A stretch of DNA of 64,000 nucleotides, taken from the NCBI RefSeq assembly GCF_027257955.1, contig NZ_JANZNQ010000004.1, forward strand, positions 186,001-250,000, in the 5' to 3' direction. Every line of letters starts with the position of its first letter. Positions within the stretch are counted from its first letter, which is position 1. This document shows positions 34,422 to 43,818 of this stretch, piece by piece. Both the position numbers and the translations under genes were made by a program. The notes under the pieces were generated by a model, which was given only the letters and a program-made list of their open reading frames with translations, made no database searches and was not told the DNA's origin. Origin of the DNA: Zhongshania aquatica. Lineage in GTDB: Bacteria; Pseudomonadota; Gammaproteobacteria; Pseudomonadales; Spongiibacteraceae.

Positions 34422-35372
34422 ATGCACGCCTTTCTGCAGTCACTGTCATTCTCCTTTTCTATCACCGGCCCAATCTTTGCCGTACTAGGCTTGGGCGTTT
34501 ATCTGTATCGCATTGGCCTAATTAACGATAATTTTGTCGACGTTGGCTCGAAGTTAGTCTTTAACGTCACCTTGCCGGCTTTATTGTTTTTGAGTATTAG
34601 TCAAACGCATATCGCGGATTCTGCTAATTTAGAGTTGGTCGCGTTTGGTTTAATTGCTACCTTGTTGGCCTATTTGATGTTGGAGCTATTAGCCGCGTTG
34701 CTAGTGCCGAAGCGGGAGGATCGCGGGGTAGTCGTGCAGGGTGGTTTTCGATCCAATATGGGTATTATTGGACTGGCCTACTGCGTTAATGCCTATGGTG
34801 ATGCGGGCTTGGTGGCGGCGTCTTTGTATTTGGCGCTAGTGACTATTTTATATAATATCCTTGCGGTGATAACACTCAACCGCTCCTTGAATCATCGCGG
34901 TGGCTTGTCTGCGACCTTCAAGGGCATTGTCCGAAATCCCTTAATAATTAGTATTGTTGCCGCCTTGGTTGTTGCTGGGCTAGAGCTAGAGCTTCCGGCT
35001 TTATTAACTCACAGCGGCGGGTATTTTTCTCAGATGACCCTGCCCTTAGCCCTACTATGCACTGGCGCGAGTTTAGACTTTAGAGCCTTAAGAGCGGATT
35101 TGAGTAGCGCGATGATGAGTGCGCTGTGTAAATTACTTTTCGTGCCGTTATTGTTAGTGGGCGCTGGTATTGCGCTGGGATTTCGCGGATTAGAATTGGG
35201 TGTGCTGGCGCTAATGTCTTCAGCGCCATCGGCGGCAGCGAGTTATATTATGGTCAGGGCAATGGGAGGGAATTCTGCTCTGGCCGCAAATATTATCGTG
35301 CTTACCACGATAGGTTCTTTATTCACGACCAGTTGCTTAATGATGGTACTACGAAGTTTTGCTTTGCTGTGA
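34422..35372 (+). CDS. AEC family (auxin efflux carrier-like) transporter
   Basis: 316 residues with about ten membrane helices in two five-helix repeats. AEC-type phrases are PIFAVLGLGVYLYRIGLI, KLVFNVTLPALLFLSIS, GGFRSNMGIIGLAYC and LPLALLCTGASLDFRAL, with the C-terminal APSAAASYIMVRAMGGN. Bacterial members move malonate, malate or other organic acids, or are uncharacterised. It stands alone between the fmdB terminator and the convergent pur genes. Confidence 0.88.
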   Translation: MHAFLQSLSFSFSITGPIFAVLGLGVYLYRIGLINDNFVDVGSKLVFNVTLPALLFLSISQTHIADSANLELVAFGLIATLLAYLMLELLAALLVPKREDRGVVVQGGFRSNMGIIGLAYCVNAYGDAGLVAASLYLALVTILYNILAVITLNRSLNHRGGLSATFKGIVRNPLIISIVAALVVAGLELELPALLTHSGGYFSQMTLPLALLCTGASLDFRALRADLSSAMMSALCKLLFVPLLLVGAGIALGFRGLELGVLALMSSAPSAAASYIMVRAMGGNSALAANIIVLTTIGSLFTTSCLMMVLRSFALL

Positions 35373-35431
35373 TGTGATGGTATTTCTGCTGCGCACAGGC
35401 TCTCGCGATTAGCCGCGGAGCCTAGTACAAA

Positions 35432-36505
35432 TCAGAGGCGGCTTAGTTCGCGCTCTACCCAATCAAAGACGTCAGCGTAATTGTCTGGAAAGAGACCACG
35501 CAGTTCATCAAGTGCAGTTTGCACAAACTTCTTCTTGGGATGGTTGATGTTGATATGGCCAAGTTTGCGGCCGGGTCGAACGTCTTTGCCATACCAGTAG
35601 CACTGGGTAGACGGAATTTTCATCCAGTCGATTTCGCGCTCAACGCCAATGACATTAATCATCACGCTTTGGCCGCGTTCTTCAGGCGATTTAATTGGCA
35701 GGCCGCTCACCGCACGTAAGTGCATTTCAAATTGACTGACGCAAGCACCCGCCTGTGTCCAATGGCCGCTGTTGTGAACCCGAGGAGCAAGTTCATTTAC
35801 GATAAGCTGCTCTCCTACGCGGAAGCACTCCATCGCCATCACGCCAACGTAGTTGGCAGAGTCCATGATCTTACCCAGCATAGATTCAGCCATAGGCTGT
35901 AAATGCGCCACTCTGGCAAGCGGCGCAATCGATGCCATTAAAATACCATTGCTATGTAAATTCAGCGTAAGTGGGTAGAAGACTTTTTTGCCGTTTTTGT
36001 CTCGCGCGCCTACCAGTGACAATTCTTCGTTAAACGGAATTTTCTTTTCGGCAATGCCCGTACCTAGCCAGTCGGTAGGGACTTCATCGCCCTGATCTTC
36101 ATAGAGCCAGTATTGGCCTTTACCGTCGTAGCCGCCTTCGCGGCGTTTGAGTAATACGTCGCGACCAAGCTCTGCATGCAGCGATTCTGCTTTGGTATCA
36201 ACTTCCACAGAGCGCCACGGCGCAGTAGTAATGCCGAGTGTATCCAGCATGGTTTTTTGATGAAAGCGGTCGGCGATTTTGCCAAAGATATCGGCATTCA
36301 TGAAGCCAGATTGCTGGCTCATATAGCGGGTCACCGGGGTGTCTGGCCACTGTTCACGTTCAACGGTGACAATGTCACCGTCGTTGATGCTGGGAATCTG
36401 ATCGCTTTCAGGTTCCACCGGTTCCACGTGCAGCGCAAGTGGGTAAGCTGCCTGTTTTAGCATGGCGCCTAGTTGTCCGGCGCCGAGAACCCAAACCGTT
36501 GGCAT
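35432..36505 (-). CDS. purK: N5-carboxyaminoimidazole ribonucleotide synthase PurK
   Basis: 357 residues, ATP-grasp enzyme. WVLGAGQLGAMLKQAAYPL opens the protein. The ATP-grasp core has DVLLKRREGGYDGKGQYWL and the late signature FRVGEQLIVNELAPRVHNSGHWTQAG, with TQFEMHLRA-type sequence (here SQFEMHLRAVSGLP) after it. It makes N5-CAIR from AIR, ATP and bicarbonate in purine synthesis. The start overlaps the purE stop by one base (TAATG on the minus strand). Confidence 0.96.
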   Translation of the reverse strand: MPTVWVLGAGQLGAMLKQAAYPLALHVEPVEPESDQIPSINDGDIVTVEREQWPDTPVTRYMSQQSGFMNADIFGKIADRFHQKTMLDTLGITTAPWRSVEVDTKAESLHAELGRDVLLKRREGGYDGKGQYWLYEDQGDEVPTDWLGTGIAEKKIPFNEELSLVGARDKNGKKVFYPLTLNLHSNGILMASIAPLARVAHLQPMAESMLGKIMDSANYVGVMAMECFRVGEQLIVNELAPRVHNSGHWTQAGACVSQFEMHLRAVSGLPIKSPEERGQSVMINVIGVEREIDWMKIPSTQCYWYGKDVRPGRKLGHININHPKKKFVQTALDELRGLFPDNYADVFDWVERELSRL

Positions 36506-36996
36506 TACGCGTTCCTCGGGTCCGGGTTATCTAATACGTCCTGAGTCTGTTTGGCGCGAAACGCCTCCAAGCGTGCTGCTAGGTCAGCATCAGTCAGGGC
36601 CAAAATTTGGCACGCCATCAAACCGGCATTAAATGCGCCTGCACTGCCAATTGCTAAGGTGCCCACGGCGATTCCCTTCGGCATTTGCGCAATAGAGAGC
36701 AAGCTGTCTACGCCATTCAGTGCCTTGCTTTGTACCGGCACACCCAGAACAGGCAAGCGGGTTTTTGCCGCAACCATACCGGGTAAGTGCGCTGCGCCGC
36801 CCGCGCCCGCAATAATAACGTCAAAGCCACGGCTGACAGCCTGACTGGCAAATTCCATTAATTTGTCCGGAGTGCGATGGGCCGAGACCACTTCTACGTG
36901 GTGCTCTACGCCAAGTTCGCTCATGATCTCGGTGGCTGGGCGCATGGTTTCCCAGTCACTTTTTGAGCCCATGATCAGGGCAACTTTTGCGGTCAT
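36505..36996 (-). CDS. purE: N5-CAIR mutase PurE
   Basis: 163 residues from the ATG at 36996, which gives the canonical start before [14 protein letters not shown]. An upstream in-frame codon at 37047 adds 17 atypical residues. The active-site loop [11 protein letters not shown] and [24 protein letters not shown] are intact. It converts N5-CAIR to CAIR and works with PurK encoded next to it. Confidence 0.96.
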   Translation of the reverse strand: MTAKVALIMGSKSDWETMRPATEIMSELGVEHHVEVVSAHRTPDKLMEFASQAVSRGFDVIIAGAGGAAHLPGMVAAKTRLPVLGVPVQSKALNGVDSLLSIAQMPKGIAVGTLAIGSAGAFNAGLMACQILALTDADLAARLEAFRAKQTQDVLDNPDPRNA

Positions 36997-37340
36997 TGCA
37001 TTGGTCTCTTCGCGTGAAAGCGGCGTATTATACGGGAATTCCTGCAATTAGGCCGAATCTCGGGATAAATCTCGCCAAAAGTCTAATTTCAGCACGTCAT
37101 TTTTATTGCAGCAAGAATTATCAGCTGCGGTAAGGTATTGTAATTATAAGAAAAAAATCGCGATGATAGGCATTATCCGCGCTGTATTATTTTTGATCAA
37201 AAACGTGGTTTTTAGACGAAAAAAGGCGCTGCGCGATGGTCTGTTAGTAAAACAGCGTCGTAGTATCTCGTTAGGTATGAGTTGTAACAATGTTGAACAC
37301 GACGAGTCAGTGTTCAGCATGACTAAAAATAGGGGTGAAA

Positions 37341-38294
37341 ATGCACGATACCATGGCGTTACTGGAGGTCACTGATTTTCCAGCAATAAGCAGAAAATCG
37401 CTAGATACCCTGCAGGTAAATCTTGGCTATAAATGCAATCAGCGCTGCCTGCACTGCCATGTGAATGCCGGTCCTACTCGTACAGAAATGATGCCTGCCG
37501 ACCTTATCGCACTTATCCCTGAGGTATTGGCCGCGAGAAACATCAAGACCCTCGATCTAACCGGCGGCGCGCCGGAACTGCATGAGCAATTTCGGGAATT
37601 GGTCAGTACCGTGACTGATATGGGTGTTAAGGTTATCGATCGCTGTAATTTAACCATTCTGTTTGAGCCCGGTCAGGAAGGCTTGGCGGAGTTTTTGGCC
37701 GCGAATAAGGTAGAGATCGTCGCCTCCTTGCCCTGCTACTCCTTAGAAAATGTCGATGCCCAGCGTGGCGAAGGTGTGTTTGATAAGAGTATTGCGGGGC
37801 TCCAACTATTAAATTCCTTAGGTTATGGTATGCCGGGCTCAGACTTGGTGTTGAATTTAGTTTACAACCCGCAGGGGCCGTCTTTACCGCCAAATCAGCA
37901 GGCGTTAGAAGCTGATTATCGCCGCGAATTGCGCGCCCATTTCGATGTCGAATTTAATAATTTATTTGCGCTGGCAAATATGCCGATAAAACGCTTTGGC
38001 TCTACGCTCGTGTCTAAGGGGCAATTTAAACCTTACATGGATTTGCTGAAAAATAATTTCAGCGAAGCAAACTTAGAATCTCTCATGTGCCGTAATTTAG
38101 TCAGTGTGGATTGGCTGGGTAATCTTTACGACTGCGATTTTAATCAGCAGCTAGAACTTCATACGCCAAGTACCAGCACGCGTCATCTGCGCGATCTATT
38201 GAAAAATGACATTGTTGGACAAGGTATCTCGATTGCTGACCACTGTTTTGCTTGCACCGCAGGTCAAGGTAGTAGCTGCGGCGGAGCTTTGTAA
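37341..38294 (+). CDS. arsS: Arsenosugar biosynthesis radical SAM protein ArsS
   Basis: 317 residues from the ATG at 37341 with AGGGG five bases before it. An in-frame GTG at 37335 would lie in the ribosome site. The radical SAM cluster is Cys32, Cys36, Cys39 (CNQRCLHCH), with LDLTGGAPELH as the SAM-binding GGE-like motif. The C-terminal SPASM-like cysteines include LYDCDFNQQ and CFACTAGQGSSCGG. ArsS transfers a deoxyadenosyl group to dimethylarsenic, the first dedicated step toward arsenosugars, and acts after ArsM. An arsM gene lies two genes downstream. Confidence 0.93.
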   Translation: MHDTMALLEVTDFPAISRKSLDTLQVNLGYKCNQRCLHCHVNAGPTRTEMMPADLIALIPEVLAARNIKTLDLTGGAPELHEQFRELVSTVTDMGVKVIDRCNLTILFEPGQEGLAEFLAANKVEIVASLPCYSLENVDAQRGEGVFDKSIAGLQLLNSLGYGMPGSDLVLNLVYNPQGPSLPPNQQALEADYRRELRAHFDVEFNNLFALANMPIKRFGSTLVSKGQFKPYMDLLKNNFSEANLESLMCRNLVSVDWLGNLYDCDFNQQLELHTPSTSTRHLRDLLKNDIVGQGISIADHCFACTAGQGSSCGGAL

Positions 38295-38340
38295 TTTACG
38301 CCACATAAATAATTTAAAAATAATAAAAAAGGAGACGTTA

Positions 38341-38781
38341 ATGGAATTAAAAACGAAGGCATTAGTTGGTCTGTATTTGCTTACAGCACTGCTAGCATTG
38401 ATATTTACGTGGCTACATGTACCGGCGTATTTTGGTAATGGCTTCCTAGATGCAAATATTCAGTTTTGGAATGATGCCCTTTTTAATGCGAACCCCGCTG
38501 GAAATTTTCTAACAGTCGATATTCTATTTCTCGCCTTTGCCTGCAATGTGTGGATGTTTATTGAAGCCAGACGCTTGGGCATTAAGCATGTGTATCTTTA
38601 TGTCATCGGTGGAGTCGTCATCGCCATTAGCGTGGCCTTTCCTCTATTTATGGCGGCAAGGGAATTGCGTATAGCCGCTACCGATCCGAACTTTACTTCT
38701 TACAAAATAAAAGCGGGCGATGTGGTCGCTTTGATAATTTTGTTCTTAGTAGGATTACTGGCGGCGATTGTCGTTATGTGA
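38341..38781 (+). CDS. DUF2834 membrane protein within the arsS-arsM group
   Basis: 146 residues from the ATG at 38341, preceded by AAAGGAG. An earlier frame start at 38206 lies inside arsS and was rejected. There are four membrane helices near 8-27, 58-76, 84-104 and 122-144. The DUF2834 signature is seen in FLTVDILFLAFACNVWMFIEARRLG and the ISVAFPLFMAARE phrase. Function unknown. Its placement between arsS and arsM, about 50 bases from each, suggests co-transcription and perhaps a role in organoarsenical handling, which is only an inference. Confidence 0.82.
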   Translation: MELKTKALVGLYLLTALLALIFTWLHVPAYFGNGFLDANIQFWNDALFNANPAGNFLTVDILFLAFACNVWMFIEARRLGIKHVYLYVIGGVVIAISVAFPLFMAARELRIAATDPNFTSYKIKAGDVVALIILFLVGLLAAIVVM

Positions 38782-38831
38782 TTTGTTATTTAGTTGGCTA
38801 GTTGTTATTGCCAGTCAAATTGGGAGACTTC

Positions 38832-39869
38832 ATGCACGACCTTGTACAAGATTATTACGGCAAGCAATTACAAAGTTCCGCCGATTTAAAAACCAGCGCA
38901 TGTTGCGATATTAGCCTGATGCCTGAGTGGCTTAAACCTATATTGGCCAATATTCATCCTGAAGTACTGTCGCGCTATTACGGCTGCGGCCTCGTTTGTC
39001 CGCCATTGCTTGACGGCTGCCGAGTTCTGGATTTGGGCAGCGGCAGTGGCCGCGATGTTTATGCCTTGGCGCAGATGGTTGGATCGACAGGTGAGGTTGT
39101 TGGCGTTGATATGACCGATGAACAGCTGGCTATAGCAATAGAATATCAAGCTTATCACGCTGAAAAATTCGGGTTTGATAATGTGCGATTTATCAAGGGC
39201 TATATCGAAAAACTGGATGAGCTTGGCTTAGAGCCTGCGAGTTTCGACGTAGTAGTGTCGAATTGTGTTATTAATTTATCGCCAGATAAAGACGCCGTTA
39301 TTCGCAGCATAAAGCGTCTATTAAAACCGGGTGGAGAATTTTATTTTTCAGACGTGTATGCGGATCGCCGCGTACCAGATGAGGTGAAAAACGATCCGGT
39401 GTTATATGGCGAGTGTTTGGGCGGCGCACTGTATTGGAATGACTTTATTCAGCTGGCCAAACGCCACGGTTTTATCGATTCTCGATTGGTGGAAGATCGT
39501 CCATTAGAGATTACTGATCCTGTATTAGCGGCGCGTTGCGGAAATATCCGTTTCTACTCCGCCACCTATCGACTGTTTAATCTCGATGCCATCGAAAGTG
39601 ACTGCGAAGACTACGGTCAAGCAGTTGTGTATCGCGGCAGCATTGCCGACAGCCCGCACCGCTTTGTGCTAGATAAGCATCACGATATTCAAACCGGGAA
39701 AGTGTTCCCGGTTTGCGGCAATACCTGGCGCATGCTGCACGACACTAGATTCGCTGCGCACTTTGATTTTATCGGTGACTTTAGTCGTCACTACGGAATT
39801 TTTGAAGGCTGTGGTGTTGGGTTACCGTTTGATAGTGTTGTTTTTGGCGAAGGGGCGCCATGTTGTTAG
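38832..39869 (+). CDS. arsM: Arsenite S-adenosylmethionine methyltransferase ArsM
   Basis: 345 residues from the ATG at 38832 with GGGAG upstream. SAM motif I is VLDLGSGSGRDVYALAQ. The catalytic cysteines are recognisable: Cys145 in VVSNCVINLS and Cys195 in YGECLGGAL are 50 apart, as in characterised ArsM, and Cys52 in YYGCG is the likely third. The enzyme methylates As(III) to mono-, di- and trimethyl forms. The C-terminal 100 residues are the usual ArsM extension. Last gene of the plus-strand arsenic group, convergent with arsH. Confidence 0.93.
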   Translation: MHDLVQDYYGKQLQSSADLKTSACCDISLMPEWLKPILANIHPEVLSRYYGCGLVCPPLLDGCRVLDLGSGSGRDVYALAQMVGSTGEVVGVDMTDEQLAIAIEYQAYHAEKFGFDNVRFIKGYIEKLDELGLEPASFDVVVSNCVINLSPDKDAVIRSIKRLLKPGGEFYFSDVYADRRVPDEVKNDPVLYGECLGGALYWNDFIQLAKRHGFIDSRLVEDRPLEITDPVLAARCGNIRFYSATYRLFNLDAIESDCEDYGQAVVYRGSIADSPHRFVLDKHHDIQTGKVFPVCGNTWRMLHDTRFAAHFDFIGDFSRHYGIFEGCGVGLPFDSVVFGEGAPCC

Positions 39870-39993
39870 TAAGGACGAGGGTTCTTTACTACTCCATCAT
39901 ACCCGGCCCCGATCGAGTATCCATATGAGCGAGGCGAATGTCTTAGGGTCTAACGAAGTACCCAGCAGCATAACGTATGCGGCCCATGGATAC

Positions 39994-40701
39994 TCAGCCT
40001 CCAGACCGCTCGGCAATACGTTTTTTAAACGTTGCTAGGTCTTCTTTGCGCTCAGAATAGCGATCAACAAAATAGTCCGCACTACCTCTAGTGAGTAGGG
40101 TGAATTTCACCAGTTCTTCCATCACGTCAACGATACGGTCGTAGTATGACGAGGGTTTCATGCGATCGTTTTCGTCAAACTCCAGCCATGCTTTAGCAAC
40201 GGATGATTGATTGGGAATGGTCAGCATCCGCATCCAGCGGCCTAATACGCGCAATTGATTTACTGCGTTAAAACTTTGTGAGCCGCCGCACACCTGCATG
40301 ACGGCGAGGGTTTTGCCTTGGGTGGGCCTCACGGCGCCGATGGCGAGTGGAATCCAATCTATTTGCGCCTTCATAATTCCCGTCATTGCGCCGTGGCGTT
40401 CCGGTGAGCACCACACCATGCCTTCGCACCAGTTGGCTAGCTCCCGTAACTCATTCACTTTAGGGTGGCTGTCTTCGGCGTCGTCAGGAAGCGGCAATCC
40501 AGAGGGATTGAAAATGCGGGTTTCTGCACCAAAGAATTCTAGTAAGCGGGCGGCCTCTTGGGTGGCGAGACGACTAAAAGATCGTTCGCGCACTGATCCA
40601 TACAGCAATAGAATCTTAGGCGGATGATCGAGTTTCTTAAATAATTTCTCGCTATCGATTGGTTGGAGTAAGTCTTGATCGATATTGATAAGTTCTTTCA
40701 T
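39994..40701 (-). CDS. arsH: ArsH NADPH-dependent FMN reductase / organoarsenical oxidase
   Basis: 235 residues from the ATG at 40701, where GGAAAA is well placed. An ATG four codons earlier (40713) lacks a site. The flavodoxin-like fold starts [17 protein letters not shown], with [22 protein letters not shown] and [17 protein letters not shown], all typical of ArsH. ArsH oxidises trivalent methylated or aromatic arsenicals to less toxic pentavalent forms. It is the last gene of the arsR-arsC-acr3-arsH operon. Confidence 0.94.
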   Translation of the reverse strand: MKELINIDQDLLQPIDSEKLFKKLDHPPKILLLYGSVRERSFSRLATQEAARLLEFFGAETRIFNPSGLPLPDDAEDSHPKVNELRELANWCEGMVWCSPERHGAMTGIMKAQIDWIPLAIGAVRPTQGKTLAVMQVCGGSQSFNAVNQLRVLGRWMRMLTIPNQSSVAKAWLEFDENDRMKPSSYYDRIVDVMEELVKFTLLTRGSADYFVDRYSERKEDLATFKKRIAERSGG

Positions 40702-40734
40702 GATGTTTTCCATATTAATAATCGCTATATGACT

Positions 40735-41754
40735 TTAGCCCGGAAACCAGTGGCGACTTCGGTTTATTAGTGCCACTAGAGATAGCATTACCGGTACCTC
40801 GACTAATACGCCGACGACGGTTGCTAGCGCGGCGCCCGACTGTAAGCCAAAGAGGGAGATGGCGACGGCAACCGCCAGTTCAAAAAAGTTAGATGTGCCG
40901 ATTAAGCAGGCGGGGCCGGCAATGTTGTGGGGCAGTTTTAGCGCTTTTGCACCGAGATAGGCGATGGCGAATATACCGTAGGTTTGAATGAGCAGCGGTA
41001 TCGCAATGAGTACAATGGCGAGAGGCTGTTGCAAAATCACCTCTGCTTGAAAGCCAAAAAGCAATATAACGGTGGCGAGTAAACCGCTTATTGAAATTGG
41101 CTTTATGGCCTGCAGAAAACTTTGTAGACGTTGGTGATTGTTTGGCTTGTCTAAGGCCCGGCGAGTTAATACACCGGCAAGCAGCGGGATCACCACATAG
41201 AGTACGACCGATAGTATTAACGTATCCCATGGTACGCTCACGTCACTTACGCCAAGTAAAAACGCGGCGATGGGTGCAAAGGCGAATACCATGATCAGGT
41301 CGTTAATTGAGACTTGGGCCAAGGTGTAATTGGCGTCGCCCTTGGTGAGTTGGCTCCATACAAATACCATTGCTGTGCAGGGCGCGACGCCTAATAGAAT
41401 CATACCTGCGATGTATTCTGTTGCGGTTTGCGGATCGACTAAATCGACAAATATCACTTTAAAAAAAAGCCAGCCTAGCGCGGCCATAGTGAAGGGCTTG
41501 ATCAGCCAATTGACCACAAGGGTTAAGGCTAAGCCCTTTGGTTTTTTGCCGACATCTTTTATGGCAGAAAAATCGACCTGTACCATCATTGGAAAAATCA
41601 TCACCCAAATAAAAACCGCAACGGGCAGATTGACGTGGGCTATCTCAAGTTCTGCGATGGCGCTAAATAGCCCGGGGAATAAATTTCCTAGTAGTAGTCC
41701 GGCGAGGATGCAAAGACCTACCCAGAGACTTAAAAAACGTTCAAACAGGCCCAT
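40735..41754 (-). CDS. acr3: Arsenite efflux permease, ACR3 family
   Basis: 339 residues with ten predicted helices. ACR3 hallmarks are [29 protein letters not shown], the [19 protein letters not shown] block carrying the essential Cys, and the [21 protein letters not shown] block. It expels As(III) across the inner membrane. It is coupled to arsC by a one-base overlap and lies upstream of arsH. Confidence 0.95.
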   Translation of the reverse strand: MGLFERFLSLWVGLCILAGLLLGNLFPGLFSAIAELEIAHVNLPVAVFIWVMIFPMMVQVDFSAIKDVGKKPKGLALTLVVNWLIKPFTMAALGWLFFKVIFVDLVDPQTATEYIAGMILLGVAPCTAMVFVWSQLTKGDANYTLAQVSINDLIMVFAFAPIAAFLLGVSDVSVPWDTLILSVVLYVVIPLLAGVLTRRALDKPNNHQRLQSFLQAIKPISISGLLATVILLFGFQAEVILQQPLAIVLIAIPLLIQTYGIFAIAYLGAKALKLPHNIAGPACLIGTSNFFELAVAVAISLFGLQSGAALATVVGVLVEVPVMLSLVALINRSRHWFPG

Positions 41755-42245
41755 TAGTATTTGCTTCCTTTGTCGGCGTCACTATGTATTTTATTTAAGG
41801 CAGTAATTAAGTCCGTCTTATTTAATGATTCAAAATCCAGCGCCAGTAGTGCGCTAATTCGGCTCTCGATGGCCGTTATGCAATCGTTGAATGCCTGTTC
41901 AATGTCAGCTTCGCTACCACTTAGCTTGGATGGATCTGTTAATCCCCAATGCACTTTACTTGCCTTGCCAAGCCACAGTGGGCAGCTCTCTCCGGCGGCA
42001 CTGTCGCAGACGGTTATCGCGAGGTCGATATCGACATTGGCAAAGTCATCCCAGGATTGGCTGTGTAGATTGTTGGTGGGTATGCCCCGCGCGGCGAGGT
42101 ATTTAAGCGATAGTGGATGAACCTCTCCCGCCGGCTGGCTGCCGGCGCTATAAGCGTGTAGGCGAGGGTCGTTAATGTGATTAGTGATGGCTTCGCATAG
42201 AATACTGCGGCAGCGATTGTGGGTGCAGATAAATAATAGTTTCAT
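41754..42245 (-). CDS. arsC: Arsenate reductase ArsC, thioredoxin-linked type
   Basis: 163 residues, low-molecular-weight phosphatase fold. The P-loop is Cys7-THNRC-Arg13-Ser. The two later redox cysteines are Cys80 and Cys88, near the positions known from Staphylococcus and Bacillus ArsC (82 and 89). The DPS-type acid is in LTDPSKLSG. It reduces arsenate to arsenite with thioredoxin as electron donor and feeds ACR3. It starts 14 bases after arsR. Confidence 0.94.
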   Translation of the reverse strand: MKLLFICTHNRCRSILCEAITNHINDPRLHAYSAGSQPAGEVHPLSLKYLAARGIPTNNLHSQSWDDFANVDIDLAITVCDSAAGESCPLWLGKASKVHWGLTDPSKLSGSEADIEQAFNDCITAIESRISALLALDFESLNKTDLITALNKIHSDADKGSKY

Positions 42246-42259
42246 GATGGCTCGTTAGA

Positions 42260-42595
42260 TTAGGCGCAGGTTTCGGGGCGGCACTGCATGGCTTTTAGTT
42301 TTTGCAGGCAGAGTCCTAGTCGGTCGTTTTGGGCGGTGGCTGTTGAGTCTAAAATTTCTTGTATCCACGTGGGCAGTTGCGGATGAAGGCGGTAATACAC
42401 CCATTGTCGGTCGCGACGGTCGGTGAGAATTCCCGCGCTGCGTAATTGAGCCAAATGTCTAGAGATCTTAGGTTGGCTGTCATCTAGCGCTTCCATCAGC
42501 TCACACACGCAAAGTTCGCCTTCGCGATGAATGAGTAGGGTCGAGAGTAGCCGGGTGTCATCAGAGAGGCATTTGAACAGCTGCGTAGGATTCAT
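42260..42595 (-). CDS. arsR: Arsenic-responsive repressor ArsR
   Basis: 111 residues, winged-helix ArsR/SmtB fold. The As(III)-binding motif ELCVCEL has Cys29 and Cys31, and Cys9 could be a third ligand. The recognition helix region is DSQPKISRHLAQLRSAGIL. It leaves DNA when arsenite binds. The palindrome at 42644-42663 inside its own promoter is the probable operator. Confidence 0.95.
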   Translation of the reverse strand: MNPTQLFKCLSDDTRLLSTLLIHREGELCVCELMEALDDSQPKISRHLAQLRSAGILTDRRDRQWVYYRLHPQLPTWIQEILDSTATAQNDRLGLCLQKLKAMQCRPETCA

Positions 42596-42640
42596 GTTGT
42601 CGTTTTGAATAAGTGTATTTGGCCCATCCTAATCCATATT

Positions 42641-42667
42641 AGTATATATGTATATCCATATATGCAA
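42641..42667 (-). promoter_or_regulatory. arsR promoter with ArsR-type operator palindrome
   Basis: On the minus strand TTGCAT (42667-42662) and TATACT (42646-42641, 15-base spacer) or TACTAA (17-base spacer) are the candidate promoter elements. The inverted repeat ATATATG, six bases, CATATAT at 42644-42663 lies in the spacer, where a bound ArsR would block RNA polymerase. Confidence 0.6.
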
Positions 42668-42783
42668 GGGGCGTTATGATTTTGCTGTTATGGCCCTTGG
42701 TCATCTATGCCGAAATTGCCGTACACTAAGATCATAATTATTGTTGCATATAATGTGATACAGAATGGAAAAGAGGGATTTAA

Positions 42784-43815
42784 ATGAGAATGCGTGAACT
42801 GGGAAGAACCGGCATCAGCGTCAGCGAAATTTGCCTAGGCACCATGACGTGGGGGCAGCAAAATACTCAGGACGAGGCATTTGAACAAATGGATTACGCG
42901 CTGTCGCGAGGTATTAATTTTTTCGACACCGCAGAAATGTATCCGGTGCCGCCAATTCCTGAAACCCAGGGTAAGACCGAAGAGTATATCGGCGAGTGGT
43001 TTCGGCAGAGCGGCAAGCGTAAAGATATTGTGCTTGCCAGTAAGGCGACGGGACCGGGTCATGTCCATGTCCGTGACGGCAAACCCCTTGGTCGTAGCGC
43101 TATTTTGAACGCGATAGAAGGCAGTTTAGCGCGCCTGCAAACAGATTATTTAGACCTTTATCAAATTCATTGGCCCAATCGTTCGACTAACTTCTTTGGC
43201 AAACTGGGTTACCAGCATTCGCCAGACAACGCCGAGCATGAGCTGCACGAGATTTTAGAAACCCTGTCTGAATTAGTTGATAGGGGCGTGGTTAAATCCA
43301 TTGGCATTAGTAATGAAACGCCCTGGGGTGTAATGAGTTACTTAAATCTTGCAGAGCAATACGGTTTGCCTCGCATTGCGACTATCCAGAACCCCTATAG
43401 TTTATTGAACCGCACCTTTGAGATTGGCTTGTCAGAAATGGCGATTCGCGAAGACGTCGGTTTGCTCGCCTACTCGCCAATGGCGTTTGGCATGTTAAGC
43501 GGAAAATACCGTAATGGCGCACGTCCGGTTGACGGACGAATTACCCTGTTCGAACGTTTTCAGCGCTACAGTAATCCGCAGGCGGTTGCCGCAAGCGAAG
43601 CCTATGTGGCGCTTGCAGAGAGGCATGGCTTAGGACCTGCGCAAATGGCATTGGCGTTTGTGACTAGGCAAGCCTTTTTGACCAGCAACATTATTGGTGC
43701 AACCACCATGGCGCAGTTAAAAGAAAATATTGATAGCGCTGAATTGCAGCTTACTGAAGACGTGTTGAAAGAGATCGAGACTATTCATCAGCGCATTCCT
43801 AATCCGTCGCCTTAG
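42784..43815 (+). CDS. Aldo/keto reductase, Tas-like
   Basis: 343 residues. The catalytic tetrad is complete: Asp48 and Tyr53 (FFDTAEMYPVPP), Lys87 (VLASKATG) and His129 (YQIHWPN). MRMRELGRTGISVSEICLGTMTWGQQN is the start typical of the Tas/YajO subfamily, and GLLAYSPMAFGMLSGKY is the distal motif. It uses NADPH to reduce aldehydes or ketones. It is divergent from arsR but has no other link to arsenic genes. Confidence 0.9.
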   Translation: MRMRELGRTGISVSEICLGTMTWGQQNTQDEAFEQMDYALSRGINFFDTAEMYPVPPIPETQGKTEEYIGEWFRQSGKRKDIVLASKATGPGHVHVRDGKPLGRSAILNAIEGSLARLQTDYLDLYQIHWPNRSTNFFGKLGYQHSPDNAEHELHEILETLSELVDRGVVKSIGISNETPWGVMSYLNLAEQYGLPRIATIQNPYSLLNRTFEIGLSEMAIREDVGLLAYSPMAFGMLSGKYRNGARPVDGRITLFERFQRYSNPQAVAASEAYVALAERHGLGPAQMALAFVTRQAFLTSNIIGATTMAQLKENIDSAELQLTEDVLKEIETIHQRIPNPSP

Positions 43816-43818
43816 TAA

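Noticed and set aside
37106-37375. 89-codon frame upstream of and overlapping arsS
   Set aside because: It has no ribosome site, overlaps the arsS start, and its product is a basic low-quality sequence without family features.
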